DNA from: Nicotiana tabacum
Lineage: Eukaryota; Streptophyta; Magnoliopsida; Solanales; Solanaceae
Direction: 5' to 3'
DNA: 64,000 nt
NCBI RefSeq assembly: GCF_000715075.1
Contig: NC_134087.1
Location: 184,605,276-184,669,275, forward strand
Shown piece by piece: positions 23,101 through 35,838 of this stretch. A program made the translations under genes and the position numbers. Within the stretch, counting starts at the first letter, position 1; each line of letters opens with the position of its first letter. The notes under the pieces were generated by a model. The model searched no databases. It had not been told where the DNA came from and saw only the letters and a list, made by a program, of their open reading frames with translations.

Positions 23101-23832
23101 GTGTTTGCAACACCTGAACCTACATTTTCTTATGTCCAAGACCTCCCGGGCCCCATTCAAAACTCAACCGAGCCCTCGGGGCTCCAAATCAAACATGCAC
23201 ACAACCTTAAAAACATCTTACGGACTTCTTCGTGCGATCAAATCGCCAAAATAACATCATATACATAAGATCAAGCCTTAAACACATGATTTTCTTTCTT
23301 CAACTTTCATAACTTAAATTCTCCATTTTAAGTCCGAAACACGTCATATGACGTTCGTTTTTAGCCAAACTTTACAGATAGTGCTTAACACATATTTAAA
23401 ACTTGTACCGGGCGTCGGAACCAAAATACGAGCCCGATACCTATATTTTGTAACTCCTTTTCATTTCAAATTTTCATATCAAATTTCAGAAAATAATTTC
23501 TTTCAAAAATTCATTTCTCGGGCTTGGGACCTCGAAATTTGATTCCAGGCACATGCCCAAGTCCCATATTTTCCTACGGACCCTCCGGGACCGTCGAATC
23601 ACAGGTCCGGGTCCATTTACCTAAAATGTTGATCGAAGTCAATATTATGCATATTAATACCAAAATTCATCAAATCTTTCAAAAAATCCACATATTCTAA
23701 CATAAAAACTTTCCAGCTACGCGCCCGAACTGCGCATGCAAATCGAGGCGACTAAAAGCGAGGTTTTCAAGGCCTCGGGAGCACGGAACAAGGAAGAATT
23801 ACGGTGATGACCCCTTGGGTCGTCACAAGACA

Positions 23833-24270
23833 ATAGGAGACTCAACGAAATCTGCGATCGCATAATGGACATGCGGCCGCAAAGAGACCGCAAAAATGGC
23901 CCCAAAAACCTAAACATACTGTCCGAGTTTGCGGTTCGCATACCTGTTCTGCGGTCGCATAATGCACCGCAGAACTGCCCCTTACAAAAATTCCAAGGGG
24001 ATTATGCGATGACTATGCGACCTGCATATTGATTATGCGATCGCATAATTGGCTGCATAGTTGACCTCAAATTAACCATCAAACTGTCTGAATCTGCGGT
24101 GACTATGCGGTCTGCATAGCTATTATGCGATCTCATAATGGACCGTAGAAACACACCTTTTTGGAAAACATTATTCCTTAACTTTTTAATGCACAAATTT
24201 CTAACACATATTCCTAATTTGGTACTACGAGCTTTCGAGTTTTTGAGTAGAAATTTCACGGGGCCTTACA
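23833..24270 (-). repeat. BC LTR1, right segment
   Basis: Continues LTR1 after element A (its first five bases upstream, 23828-23832, are the AGACA duplication). Ends CCTTACA at 24270. It contains an array of TGCGATCGCATAAT-like units (23845-24150) also found in LTR2 (31395-31705) and LTR3 (39155-39470). Confidence 0.9.
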
Positions 24271-24283
24271 TCCTCCCCCACTT
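24271..24283 (-). other. Polypurine tract of B
   Basis: Minus-strand AAGTGGGGGAGGA directly adjoins the 3' LTR start TGTAAGGCCCC. Position and composition are those of the plus-strand primer. The same tract, with one change, flanks LTR2 at 31827. Confidence 0.85.
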
Positions 24284-24628
24284 AAGATCATTCGTCCTTG
24301 AATGATGATCAAGGTTCACTCATTAGCAATCTTTATGCAACCTAAGCTTTTCACAACATGAAACATATCAATAACCACAAATTTGGCTAACTCCCTAAAT
24401 TTCCCAAAATGTTGCTAGAGTTTCCTTTGTATCTATGCCTATCCACCTGTCAGAGAGCCCCAGAAACATATCCTAACAGCATATACACATTCCATAGACA
24501 TAACATAACTTGTACAACACTAACCACGACCGCATAGGCAACATATAACCAAAACATGACAGTTTTACATAGATCCAATCAAAAGATAAGAGTTCATAGG
24601 AACCAAATGCATATAAGCTATTACATGA

Positions 24629-25880
24629 CTATTTAAACAAATGTAGGTACTTCCTTCTCATTTCTTCCTCGGCTTCCCAAGTGGCTTTCTCAACCTGCTG
24701 GTTCTGCCATAAAACTTTTTCCGAGGCAATTTACTTATTTCTAAATATCCGGACTTGCCTGTCAAGAATGACAACTGGAACTTCTTCATATGACAGTTCC
24801 TCATTAACCTCAATAGTTTCAACTGGCACAAAAGTGGACGGATCTCCCACTACCTTCCTCAACATAGACACATGGAAGACTGGGTGTACCAATGACATCT
24901 CGGGTGGCAGCTCGAGCTTGTATGCTACCTGACCAATCATCTGAATGATTCTGTATGGTCCGACATACCTCTAAATTTTCCTTTCTTTCCAAACTACATG
25001 ATACCCTTCATGGGGGAAACCTTCAAAAATACCCAATCATCATCTTTGAACCCCAAATCTCTATGACGAACGTCCGAATAAGACTTTAGGCGACTCTGAG
25101 CAGTTTTCAACCTTTCTTTAATAATCTTGACTTTCTCTATGGCCTGATGCACCAGCTCTGGCCCTATCAATTCCGCTTCTCCAACCTCGAACCACCCAAT
25201 GGGGGACCTACATCTCCTACCATATAACGCCTCAAATGTTGGCATCTAGATACTAGCATGGAAGCTGCTATTGTAAGCAAACTCTATGAGTGGCAAATGA
25301 TCATCTCAGCTACCTTTGAAATCAAGAACACAAGCACGCAACATGTCCTCAAGCGCCTGAATAGTTTGCTCCGCTTGCCTATCGGTCTGAGGGTGAAAAG
25401 CCATGCTAATATTTACCTGCATGCCCAAACCCTGTTGATATTTCTTCCAAAAGTTGGCTGTGAACTGAGCCCCTCGATCTAAAATGATTGAGACTGGAGT
25501 ACCATGCAACCTGATTATTTCTTTGATATACAACTGAGTATACTATTCCGCTGTGTCGGTAGATTTAACAGGAAAGAAGTGCGATGATTTTGTGAGTCCA
25601 TCCACGATTACCCAAATTGAGTCGAACTTGCACGGAGTGCGAGGTAACCCTACCACAAAATCCATGTTGATCATCTCCCATTTTCACATTGGAATTTCTA
25701 TGTTTTGAGCCAATCCACCGGGCCTTTGATGTCCGGCCTTCATTTACTAACAGCTCGGACATTTTGCCACAAAGTCCGCCACATCCCATTTCATGTTGTT
25801 CCACCAATAAGCTTCCTTGAGATCATGATACATTTTTGTAGAACCTGGGTGCACGGAATACCTGGAAGTGTGAGCTTCTG
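24629..25880 (-). pseudogene. pol: B integrase and chromodomain (broken)
   Basis: Integrase relic in pieces. The core includes [25 protein letters not shown] (25306-25533) and [15 protein letters not shown]. The C-terminal part (24994-25245) holds LYGRRCRSPIGWFEVGEAEL and LKVSPMKGIM. The tail (24731-24940) has the MSLVHPVFHVSMLRKVVGD block followed by the chromodomain, YEEVPVVILDRQVRIFRNK, then an in-frame stop and the KATWEAEEEM end. The pol stop would be at 24629-24631. At least six stops break the region. A chromodomain at this place marks the chromovirus branch and in relatives directs insertion to heterochromatin; the target choice of this element is inference. Confidence 0.85.
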
Positions 25881-27735
25881 CCATGATCCTTTCTCGAAGA
25901 CCGTCAATATCTGGAACACATAGGTGCCTTGGTAACGTAAGGTACCATCATTCATGCCAAAGGAAAAAGTTGTGGTCTTGTGTTTATGAATCCCCTCTTT
26001 CAGTTGTGCTAACAATGGATCATTGAATTGCTTCACTTTCACTTCCATCACAAGCGATGATTCAACCCTATTCTGCACAATCACTCCTCCTTCATTCGAG
26101 TCTGCAAGGCGAAATCCCAAACTAGCTAAATGGTGAACCTCCCGGGCCAAGGGCCTTTGATATTCCTCCAAATAAGCCAAACAACCCATAGATTTTTGAC
26201 TACGAGCATCCTTCACAAAATTAGCCTTTCCCGGGTGATAGAGAATATCAATGTCATAGTCCTTGAGTAACTCCATCCATCTTCTCGGTCTCATATTCAA
26301 CTCCTTCTGCTTGAAAATATATTGAAAGCTCTTGTGGTTCGTAAATACATCCACATAGACCCTATACAAATAATGTCGCCAAATCTTTAGCGCAAATACC
26401 ACTGCTACAAGCTCTAAGTCATGGGTTTGATAGTTCTTTTCATGGTTCTTGAGTTGCCTCGAAGCGTAGGCTATTACCTTGCCATGCTACATTAACACAC
26501 ACCCGAGCTCGATCCTTGAAGCATCGCAATACACCACAAATCCCTCTGTACCCTCTAGTAAGGTTAATACTGGTGCTGTAGTCAATCTTGATTTCAATTC
26601 TTGGAAGCTCCTTTCACAAGCATCGGACCACTGGAACTTAACTGCTTTCTGCATCAATTTAGTCAATGGAGAGTATAGAGTAGAAAACCCCTCCACAAAT
26701 CTCCTATAGTACCCGGCCAAACCCAAGAAACTGCGAATCTTTATTGGACTGGTAGGTCTAGGCCAATTCTTCACAGCTGTAATCTTTTGAGAATCAACCA
26801 TAATTCCATCCCTGGAGACGACATGACCCAAGAACGCGATAGATTCAAGCAAAAATTCACATTTCAAAAATTTTGCATACAATTGATGTTGCTGAAGAGT
26901 TTGCATAACTCCCCTAAGATGGTCAACATGGTCCTCCCGACTTCGGGAATACAGGAGAATATCGTCAATGAACACTATCACAAAAGAGTTTAGAAAAGGC
27001 TTGAAGACTCGATTCATAAGATCTATGAAAGCTGCCGGGGCATTTGTGATCCCAAAAGACGTCACCACAAATTCAAAGTGCCTATACCGAGTCCTGAAAG
27101 CTATTTTTGGAATATCCTGCTCCCTTATCTTCAATTGATGATATCCGGATCGCAAGTCAATTTTTGAGAAACACGTAGCACCTTGAAATTGATCAAACAA
27201 GTCATCTATCCTTAGTACAGGGTATTTATTTTTAATTGTGACTTTGTTGAGTTGCCGGTAGCCAATACACATCCGTAGCGACCCATCGTTCTTCCTTACA
27301 AACAAGACCAATGTGCCCCACGGTGATACACTCGGCCGAATGAAACCCTTTTCTAGCAAATCCTTCAATTGTTCCTTTATCTCTTTCAATTCTGTCGATG
27401 CCATTCTGTAAGGTCGAATTGATATAGGTTGCATGCCTGGCATCACATCGATCCCAAAATCAATCTCCCTGTCTGGTGGGATCCTAGGGAGCTCATCTGG
27501 AAAGACATTCGAAAATTCATTCACAACTGGTACAGACTCAAGGCTAAGTGCCTCGGTATCGGTATTCGTCATACGGACTAAATGATAGATACACCCCTTC
27601 ATGATCATCTTCACAGCCTTAAGGTCAGAAATAAACCGACCTTTTGGCACTACATTATCTCCCTTCCATTCAACAACGGGCTCATTAGGAAATTCAAGCC
27701 TCACAGTTCTAGTCCGACAATCAAGTTTGACAATC
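25881..27735 (-). pseudogene. pol: B reverse transcriptase and RNase H (broken)
   Basis: The open piece 26487-27735 carries the RT fingers ([16 protein letters not shown]), a [17 protein letters not shown] stretch in which glycine replaces the usual aspartate, the [14 protein letters not shown] motif with its catalytic aspartate, and [11 protein letters not shown]. It then runs into RNase H ([12 protein letters not shown]) and stops at TAG (26487) where C has glutamine. RNase H and the integrase zinc region go on to about 25800 with frameshifts (25791-26402 open). The frame is shared with Gag upstream. Confidence 0.87.
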
Positions 27736-29282
27736 AATCCGGTTTTATCCCAAATTCCATAGCAACAAAAGGGGTAATATAGGACAAGGTAACCAGGGTC
27801 AATAAGTGCATACACATTATGAGATTGGACAGTCAGAATACCTGTAACAACATCTAGAGAAGCCTCTACAGTCTGGCAACCACTCATCGCATATAACCGA
27901 CTGGGTCCTCCTGAACTCTGCGTACCACCCCTAGCTGCACCACGCCCTGCGAGTGCTGGGGTACCTCAGGCTGGAGAGGGGGCTGAAGATGTAGCAGCTG
28001 CTGGGCTGGCTAGCTGAGCTGTGCCCCTACCCACTCCCTAGTGGGATACACGACAATGCCTCTGAATATGACCTCTCATCCCACATCCATAGCATATAGG
28101 TAACTCCAAGTAGCAAATCCCTGATTGCATCTTCCCGCACCTAGGGCACAAGGACCTCTATTGCTGCTTGGACCTCTCTCCTAACCGACCCCGTTGGTGG
28201 GATCCCATGTTGCCCTGACCAGGCCTGAAACAACTCCACTGCTGCTGCTAGCTGGGCCCTGATGGCATTGCGTTGGCTGAAGACTGTGCAACAGACTGGG
28301 ACGGCCCTGGTGATCCTCCCTTGAAAGGTGATCTTCCCCCACCTAGTGACTCTCTCATGTTACCCGTAGACCGGGCCTTGCTGTTACCCCCACGCTCCAT
28401 TCTATTTTTTAGTTTACGGTTCTCTGTGGCCTGAGCTAATGCTACAATTTTCCCATAATTCATGTCAGGATTCAAGGCAGCTGTAGAAGCCTCATTAATA
28501 GTCAAAGGATTAAGGCCCTGGACAAACCGGCGCACCCTGGCCTCCATTGTGGGCAACAAGTGAATGACATACTTGGACAGGCGAGCAAACTCCATGTGGT
28601 ACTCCCACACACTTCTACTACCTTGCTTCAAATTTTCAAACTCTGCTGCACGGGCTGCCCTTGTCTCAGCAGGTAGTAAATGATCTATAAAGGCATCAGC
28701 AAACTCGCTCCACCTTGCTTGAGGGCTCCCATCCTCACGGGAATCTTCCCACAATTCAAACCGCGAATAGGCTACCCTTTTCATGCAGTAGGCAGCCAAC
28801 TCTACTCCCTCTGTCTCAGTTGCACGCATAACCCTGAGGGTCTTGTGCATCTCATCAATAAATTCCTGAGAGTCTTCTTCTAGATTCGCACCCGTAAGCA
28901 CCGGAGGGTCTAACTGAAGAAACCTATTCACTCCTAAATTGGTGGAATCCCCTTGTTGGATGGATGAACTGGGCACAACATTGGACCTCTGGTCCTGAGA
29001 GGCCACTAGCTGGGTCAACATCTGAATAGCTCCCTTAAGATCCCTATCAGAAATACCAAAACTGGAAGTTGGGGCTGGAGACGGAATATGAGTATCAATG
29101 GGATGGATAGTGGTACCCTCCACAGGTGTAGGAACTGGGGTAGTCTTCTCTGGAATAAAAGAACCAAGTAAGGTGATAGCGGGGCGACTACCCTCACCCG
29201 CAGTATCAAGCAGTGATTCATCAGCCACTCATGCGGTGGCATTGGTTTCTTGTCCAATTCTCGCTTTCTTCTTGGGTGCCAT
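27736..29282 (-). pseudogene. gag: B gag, zinc knuckle and truncated protease
   Basis: I place the start at 29282 (MAPKKKARIGQETNATA), followed at once by a TGA; the long open piece is 28248-29228. The capsid region holds WSEFADAFIDHLLP, FENLKQGSRSVWEYHMEF and RVRRFVQGLNPL. The same frame continues past TAG stops into the nucleocapsid, with CPRCGKMQSGIC followed by an intact knuckle CYGCGMRGHIQRHC, and then to the protease start ALIDPG. There the frame has lost about 180 bp that element C still has, so the protease is missing its middle. Two CGA-type and several CAG-type codons have become stops. Confidence 0.87.
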
Positions 29283-29486
29283 TTACTGAAAGATAGAACA
29301 ATGCACTAGTTAGAGGGGGAATAGTTTCGTAACAAGTCTTGCCGCACGATCTAGAATATCAAAGAAGGGTGTTATTCCTAAATGCCCAAGTAGCCTCCAA
29401 CTTATAAATGTGGTCGACTACACACAGATAAGAAGGACTCTACTAGACACGGCTACGATACATCCTAGGAAACTTCAAAACCTTAG

Positions 29487-29498
29487 GCTCTGATACTA
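29487..29498 (-). other. B primer-binding site (one base changed)
   Basis: Minus-strand TAGTATCAGAGC, one base away from the TGGTATCAGAGC sites of A and D. It lies four bases inside LTR2, as expected for initiator Met tRNA priming. Confidence 0.8.
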
Positions 29499-29502
29499 AG
29501 TT

Positions 29503-31826
29503 TGTCACGCCTCAACCTCGGGAGGTGCGACCGGTGCTCAATCGAGTGAACCCAACTGAGCAAGCCTTATCAAACACTTTCTACCCAACTCAATACGATT
29601 AAGGAAACCATGGTTACGTTTATTTAGACAATAGGAAAGGTTGTACATTTAACATTGATAGTTCATTTTATATCACAACCTTAAACCGTAGTTAAGTTTC
29701 CAGGGTGCCATCCAGTTACAATCTAGAGAAACAAGAGTTTAGATTTATAACATAGTTCATAGACCCATCCAACACCCATACATAACCCACACAAACGTCT
29801 ATGGAGCCCCTAAGGATGCAAAAGACAATTATGACAATGTCGGCAACAAGGCCTCGGCTATACCTTAAAAGTGGATATCTACAACAAAAGATGTAAAACA
29901 TAACCCCTTGAAGGAGAAAGGGTCTCACCAAGGCTTTGAGAGGAGGATACTCTGCTACGCACGATCGGCACTATCCGCTATGGAGCCACCTACATTCATT
30001 TAAAAATATGGAGCCCCGACAAAAGGGGTGTTAGTTCCATGGAATAGTACTACTATGTATAACTAAACACCATTTTATTAGAAAGAACTATCATACAAGA
30101 ACAAGGAAATCACAAGAGACAATTGAAAGCATTTAACCGAACACCACATCTTCAAATACAAGAATCATATAATCTTTTGCAAAATTTCCATAGCTTTAGT
30201 TTGGGGCACTTCATACGGTCCATCATCACTCACAATACCACCGCTTTCTAGAGTAGAGTCTGATCATGACTCGATCGGCTAGGTTGCCTCATTTGAGACA
30301 TGTACTTCAATCACAATCTTATTATCCCTTTTTGGAATTCAATATCAGCAAAATACCACCATGTGTGCGGCATGGCGTCCGATCACGGCCTGATCGGCTA
30401 GGCCACCTTACAGGCGTTGTTCCTTTCTCATTAATCATCTCGTTTCAATCTTTTATTTCACATATATCAATTCATAGGCACTTAAGGCCACAATTATCAC
30501 ATCATTTCTATTTTCAATATTAACCTTGCAATTTGGGACCACAAGCACATACAAAAGCAATTCAAGTTGTAAGCATAGGTAAGATTTCACATAGTTGGCA
30601 TGACAATCTCAGTTTTAATCTTGACATGAAGTCTAGGCATTTCAACACATGGTTCGTATTCTTCGCATATCTTTAAATATCTAGAATAGTACATTACACA
30701 CATTAAGGCACACCTTTCATGTATATATATATAATTTCAAAACCAATTCATGTGAAGTAACAATCAATACATCAATCAAGTTTACAGTCTTACCACATTT
30801 GCACATACACCAACGGAGCTCAATTTCTAATAAGAGGGGGTTTTAGCCATACATACCTCATCAGAGCTTTCTTTAAATTCTTACAATATTCCGGGACTCT
30901 TAGCAACTTCAATCTATTTTATGAAAATTACAAATTGAACCAAGAATTAGAGACATGATTAAGATTCTAGCTCATTTGAGCACATTATCAAGCACTGGTG
31001 TGCATTGTGATTATAGGACCCTTTTGTGAGAGATTTTCATTATCTTACACCCCAATTGCTATATTTTTAGTCACAACCTCCCCATACCCTATTATCTTTT
31101 ATGCATGCAAGAAAATCCATTTTTATACCCATGAACCCCCAAATTAATTACTCACTCTAGTGTGAATTTCGAAACCAAAAGGCTAGGGATCAAGTTCTTA
31201 CCTCTTGGGGTGATGGTCTAGCAGCTTTACTTGATAATCTTCAAGGGTTTAGGCAAGGAGTGAGTGGGGACTTGATGAAGATCATCCTCTCTCACTAGAA
31301 CTCCTCTCTCACTTTATTTGCAGCAAAATAACATAAAAGGGGTCTAATGGGGTATTTTTAATGGGATGGGGTCGGGTTTTAAAAGTTAGAAAATAGGAGC
31401 CTCGACGAAATTTGCGATCGCATAATGGACATGCGGCCCGCAAAAGGGACCGCAAAAATGGCCGCAAAAACCTAAACAAATTGTCCGGGTATGCGACATA
31501 AATGCGGTTCGCATACCTGTTCTGCAGTCGCATAATGCACCGCAGAACTGCCCCTTACAAAAATTCCAAGGGGATTATCCAATGACTATGCGGCCCGTAT
31601 ATTGATTATGCGATCGCATAATTGGCCGTAGAGTTGACCTCAAATTAACCATCAAATTGTCTGACTCTGCGACAACTATGCTGTCCGCATAGCTATTACC
31701 GCAGAAATGAACTTTTCAAGAAAACATTATTCCTTAACTTTTTAATGCACAAATTTCTAACACATATTCCTAATTTGGTCCTACGAGCTTTCGAGTTTTT
31801 GAGTAGAACTTTCACGGGGCCTTACA
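29503..31826 (-). repeat. BC LTR2, shared by B and C
   Basis: 2324 bp from TGTCACGCCT to CCTTACA. B's primer site adjoins its left side and C's polypurine tract its right side. No target duplication flanks it. It holds the array of TGCGATCGCATAAT units (31395-31705). Confidence 0.92.
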
Positions 31827-31839
31827 TCCTCCTCCACTT
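31827..31839 (-). other. Polypurine tract of C
   Basis: Minus-strand AAGTGGAGGAGGA next to the LTR2 start TGTAAGGCCCC. Differs from B's tract by one base. Confidence 0.82.
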
Positions 31840-32172
31840 AAGATCATTCGTCCTCAAATGAGGATCAAGGTTCACTCATTAGCAATCTTTATGCAACCTC
31901 AACTTTTCACAACATGAAACATATCAACAACCCCAAATTTGGCTAACTCCCTAAATTTCCAAAAATTTTGCCAGAGTTTCCTTTGTATCTAATCCTATCC
32001 ACCTGTCAGAGAGCCCCAGAAATATATCCTAACAGCATATACACATTCCATAGACATAACATAACTTGTACAACACTAAAGGCAACATATAACCAAAACA
32101 TGACAGATTTACGTAGATCCAATCAAAAGATAAAAGTTCATAAGAACCAAATACATATAAGCTATTACATGA

Positions 32173-33282
32173 CTATTCAAACAAATGTGGGTACTTCCTT
32201 CTTATTTCTTTCTCAGCTTCCCAAGTGGCTTTCTTAACTTGCTGGTTCCAGCATAACACTTTTACGGAGGCAATTTTCTTATTTCTAAATTTCCGGATTT
32301 GCCTGTCAAGAATGGCAACTGGAACTTCTTCATATGACAGTTCCTCATTAACGTCAATAGTTTCAACTGGCACAATAGTGGACGAATCTCCCACTACCTT
32401 CCTCAACATAGACACATGGAAGACTGGGTGTACCAATGACATCGCGGGTGGCTGCTAGAACTTGTATGCTACCTGACCAATCATCTGAATGATTCTGTAC
32501 GGTTCGACATACCTCGGACTCAATTTTTCTTTCTTTCCAAACTGCATGATACCCTTTATGGGGGAAACCTTCAAAAATACCCAATAATCATCTTTGAACT
32601 CCAAATCTATGTGACGAACATCCGAATAATACTTTAGGTAACTCTGAGCAGTTTTCAACCTTTCTTTAATAATCTTGACTTTCTCTATGGCCAGATGCAC
32701 GAGGTCTAACCCTATCAATTCCACTTCTCCAACCTCGAACCACCCAATGGGATACCTACATCTCCTACCATATAACGACTCAAATAGTGCCATCTAGATA
32801 CTGTTGTTGTAAGCAAACTCTATGAGTGGAAAATGATCATCCCAACTACCTTTGAAATTAAGAAAACAAGAATGCAACATGTCCTCAAGCGTCTGAATAG
32901 TCTGCTCCACTTGCCTGTCGGTCTGAGGGTGAAAATCCATGCTAAGATTTACTTGCATAACCAAACCTTGCTGAAATTTCTTCCAAAACTTTACTGTGAA
33001 CCGAGCCCCTTGATCTGAAATAATTGAGACTGGAGTGCCATGCAACCTGATTATTTCTTTGATATACAACTAAGCATATTGTTCCGCTGTGTCGGTAGAT
33101 TTAACAGGCAAGAAGTGCGTTGATTTTGTGAGTCCATCCACGATTACCCAAATTGAGTCGAACTTGCACGGAGTGCGAGGTAACCCTACCACAAAATCCA
33201 TGTTGATCATATCCCATTTTCATATTGGAATTTCTATGTTTTGTGCCAATCCACCGGGCCTTTGATGTCCGGCCTTCATTTA
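32173..33282 (-). pseudogene. pol: C integrase and chromodomain
   Basis: Integrase core at 32794-33069 (LYIKEIIRLHGTPVSIIS, DQGARFTVKFW, VEQTIQTLEDML), after a stretch with [11 protein letters not shown]. The C-terminal part at 32455-32793 ends with LSPRYVEPYRIIQMIGQVAY. The chromodomain block at 32173-32442 is open to its natural end: VFHVSMLRKVVGD, ELSYEEVPVAILDRQI, WEAEKEIRRKYPHLFE. Stops separate the pieces. It is better preserved than B at the chromodomain, and it shows that C too is a chromovirus. Confidence 0.87.
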
Positions 33283-35274
33283 CTAACAGTTCGGACATTT
33301 TGCCACAAAGTCCGCCACATCCCATTTCATGTTGTTCCACCAATAAGCTTCCTTGAGATCATGATACATTTTTGTAGAACCTGGGTGCACGGAATACCTG
33401 GAAGTGTGAGCTTCTGCCATGATCCTTTCCCGAAGATCGTCAATATCTGGAACACATAGGCGGCCTTGGTAACGTAAGGTACCATCATTCATGCCAAAGG
33501 AAAAAGTTGTGGCCTTGTGTTTATGAATCCCCTCTTTCAGTTGTGCTAACAATGGATTGTTGAATTGCTTCACTTTCACTTCCGTCACAAGCGATGATTC
33601 AACCCTATTCTGCACAATCACTCCTCCTTCATTAGATTCTGCAATGCAAACTCCTAAATTAGCTAACTGGTCAACCTCCCGGGCCAAGGGCCTTTGATAT
33701 GCCTCCAAATGAGCCAACTACCCATAGATTTTCGACTAAGAGCATCCGCCACAACATTAACCTTTCCCGGGTGATAGAGAAAATCAATGTCATAGCCCTT
33801 GAGTAACTCCAGCCATCTTCTCTATCTCAGATTCAACTCCTTCTGCTTGAAAATATATTGAAGGCTCTTGTGGGCCGTAAATACATCCATATGGACCCCA
33901 TACAAATAATGTCGCCAAATCTTTAGCGCAAACACCACTGTCGCAAGCTCTAAGTCATGGGTTGGATAGTTCTTTTCATGGTTCTTGAGTTGCCCAGAAG
34001 CGTAGATTATTACCTTACCATGTTGTATTAACACATACCTAAGCTCGATCCTCAAAGCATCACAATAAACCACAAATCCATCTGTACCCTCTGGTAGGGT
34101 TAATACCGGTGTTGTAGTCAATCTTGATTTCAATTCTTGGAAGCTCCTTTCATAAGCATCGGACCACTGGAACTTAACTGCTTTCTGTGTCAATTTAGTC
34201 AATGGAGAGGAAAGAGTAGAAAACCCCTTCACAAATCTCCTATAGTACCCAGCCAAAACCAAAAAACTGTGAATCTTTGTTGGAGTGGTAGGTCAAGGAC
34301 AATTCTTCACTGCTGCAATCTTTTAAGGATCAACCATAATTCCCTCCCTGGAGACGACATAACCCAAGAAAATGACAGATTCAAGCCAAAATTCACATTT
34401 CGAAAATTTTGAATACAGTTGATGTTGCTGAAGAGTTTGTAGAACTGCCCTGAGATGGTCAACATGGTCCTCCCGACTTCGGGAATACACAAGAGTATCG
34501 TCAATGAATACTATCACAAAAAAGTCTATAAAAGGCTTGGAGGCTCGATTCATAAGCTCCATAAAAGCTGTCGGGGTATTTGTGAGCCCAAAAAACATCA
34601 CCAGAAATTCAAAGTGCCCATACCGAGTCCCAAAAGTTGTTTCTGGAATATCCTGTTCCCTTATCTTCAATTGATGATATCCTGGTCGCAAGTCAATTTT
34701 TGAGAAACACGTAGCACCTTGAAATTGATCAAACAAGTCATCTATCCTTAGTAGAGGGTATTTATTTTTTATTGTGACTTTATTGAGTTGCAGGTAATCA
34801 ATAGACATCCGTAACGACCCATATTTCTTCCTTACAAAAAGACCGGTGCGCCCCACGGTGACACACTCGGCCGGATGAAACCCTTTTCTAGCAAATCCTT
34901 AAATTGTTCCTTTAGCTCTTTCAATTCTGCCAGTGCCATTCTATAAGGTGGAATTGATATAGGCTGCGTGCCTGGCATCACGTCGATCCCAAAATCAATC
35001 TCCTTGTCTGGTAGGATCCCAGGGAGCTCATCTGGAAAGACATTCGGAAATTCATTCACAATTGATATGGATGCAAGGCTAGGTTCCTCGGTATCGGTGT
35101 CCGTAACACGGACTAAATGATAGATACACACCTTCTTGATCATCTTTGCGGCCTTAAGGTAAGAAGTAAACCGACCTTTTGGCACTACATTATCTTACTT
35201 CCATTCAACAACAAGCTCATTAGGAATTCAAGCCTCACAGTTCTAGTCCGACAATCAAGTTTGGCAAAACATGA
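33283..35274 (-). pseudogene. pol: C RT, RNase H and integrase zinc region (broken)
   Basis: Pieces in order: 34832-35185 (linker and RT start, [15 protein letters not shown]), 34323-34856 after a frameshift ([42 protein letters not shown]), 33822-34262 (RNase [23 protein letters not shown]), and 33283-33717 (integrase N-terminus, [10 protein letters not shown]...CPNC). At least four stops and two frameshifts. RT residues such as the arginine of YRQLN are changed (YLQLN), so no activity is expected. Confidence 0.86.
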
Positions 35275-35838
35275 TTAAAGCCAGTCCATTCCCATTATTA
35301 CATCAAAATCGACCATCCCCAATTCAATAAGATCGTCCATGGTATCCCTACCACGCACCATGACAACACAACCTCTATAGACTCGAGCAACCATAATTGA
35401 CTCACCAACTGGAGTAGACACCGAAAATGGCTCATGAAGCTGATCCGATTTTATCCCAAATTCCATAGCAACAAAAGGGGTAACATAGGAAAAGGTAGAA
35501 CCAGGGTCAATAAGTGCATACACATCATGAGATTGGACAGTCAGAATACCTATGATAATGTCTGGAGAAGCCTCTGTAGTCTGGTGACCGCTCATCGCAT
35601 AGAACCGGCTGGGTCCTCCTGAACTCTGTGTACCACCCGTAGCTACACCACGCCCTGTGGGTGTAGGGGTACCTCTAGCTTGAGAAGGGGCTGAAGATGT
35701 AGCAGTTGTTGGGCTGGCTGGCTGAGCTGTGCCCCTACCCGCTCCTTGGCGGGACAAACGACAATGCCTCTGAATATGACCCTTCATCCCACATCCATAG
35801 CATATAGGTAACTCCAAGTAGCAAATCCCTGAGTGCAT
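35275..35838 (-). pseudogene. pol: C nucleocapsid knuckle and protease (duplication copy 1)
   Basis: An open stretch of 187 codons with an intact zinc knuckle CYGCGMKGHIQRHC, a proline/threonine-rich linker, and a complete gypsy protease region: ALIDPGSTFSYVTPF near residue 108 and ELGMVDFDVIMGMDWL at the end. A small deletion just after MDWL breaks the link to RT. The part upstream of 35382 is unique; the rest has a second copy at 36335-37287. Confidence 0.85.

Larger units (their letters stand above)
14049..23827 (-). mobile_element. Ty3/gypsy element A (Tekay-like), with deleted 3' end of the body
   Basis: 9779 bp flanked by AGACA (14044-14048 and 23828-23832). Sense order, right to left: 5' LTR 23827-21320, tRNA-iMet primer site, gag, protease, RT, RNase H, integrase, then a direct fusion of integrase to the 3' LTR near 16839. 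The integrase end, any chromodomain, the polypurine tract and about the first 90 bp of the 3' LTR are missing. The empty site can be read in LTR2 and LTR3 of BC, where AAAAGTTAGAAAATAGGAG is continuous (31381 and 39125 regions). The two LTRs differ by about 4% in the 345 bp I compared. Confidence 0.93.
21320..23827 (-). repeat. 5' LTR of A
   Basis: 2508 bp, minus-strand ends TGTGACGACCC and GGGTCGTGACA. It keeps the first ~90 bp that the 3' LTR has lost. It has only three 40-bp units (22012-22120) and lacks the CGGCAAGGGA-containing piece present in the 3' LTR at about 15095-15255, so this copy suffered a deletion, the other an expansion, or both. A (TA)n run lies at 21989-22008. Confidence 0.92.
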
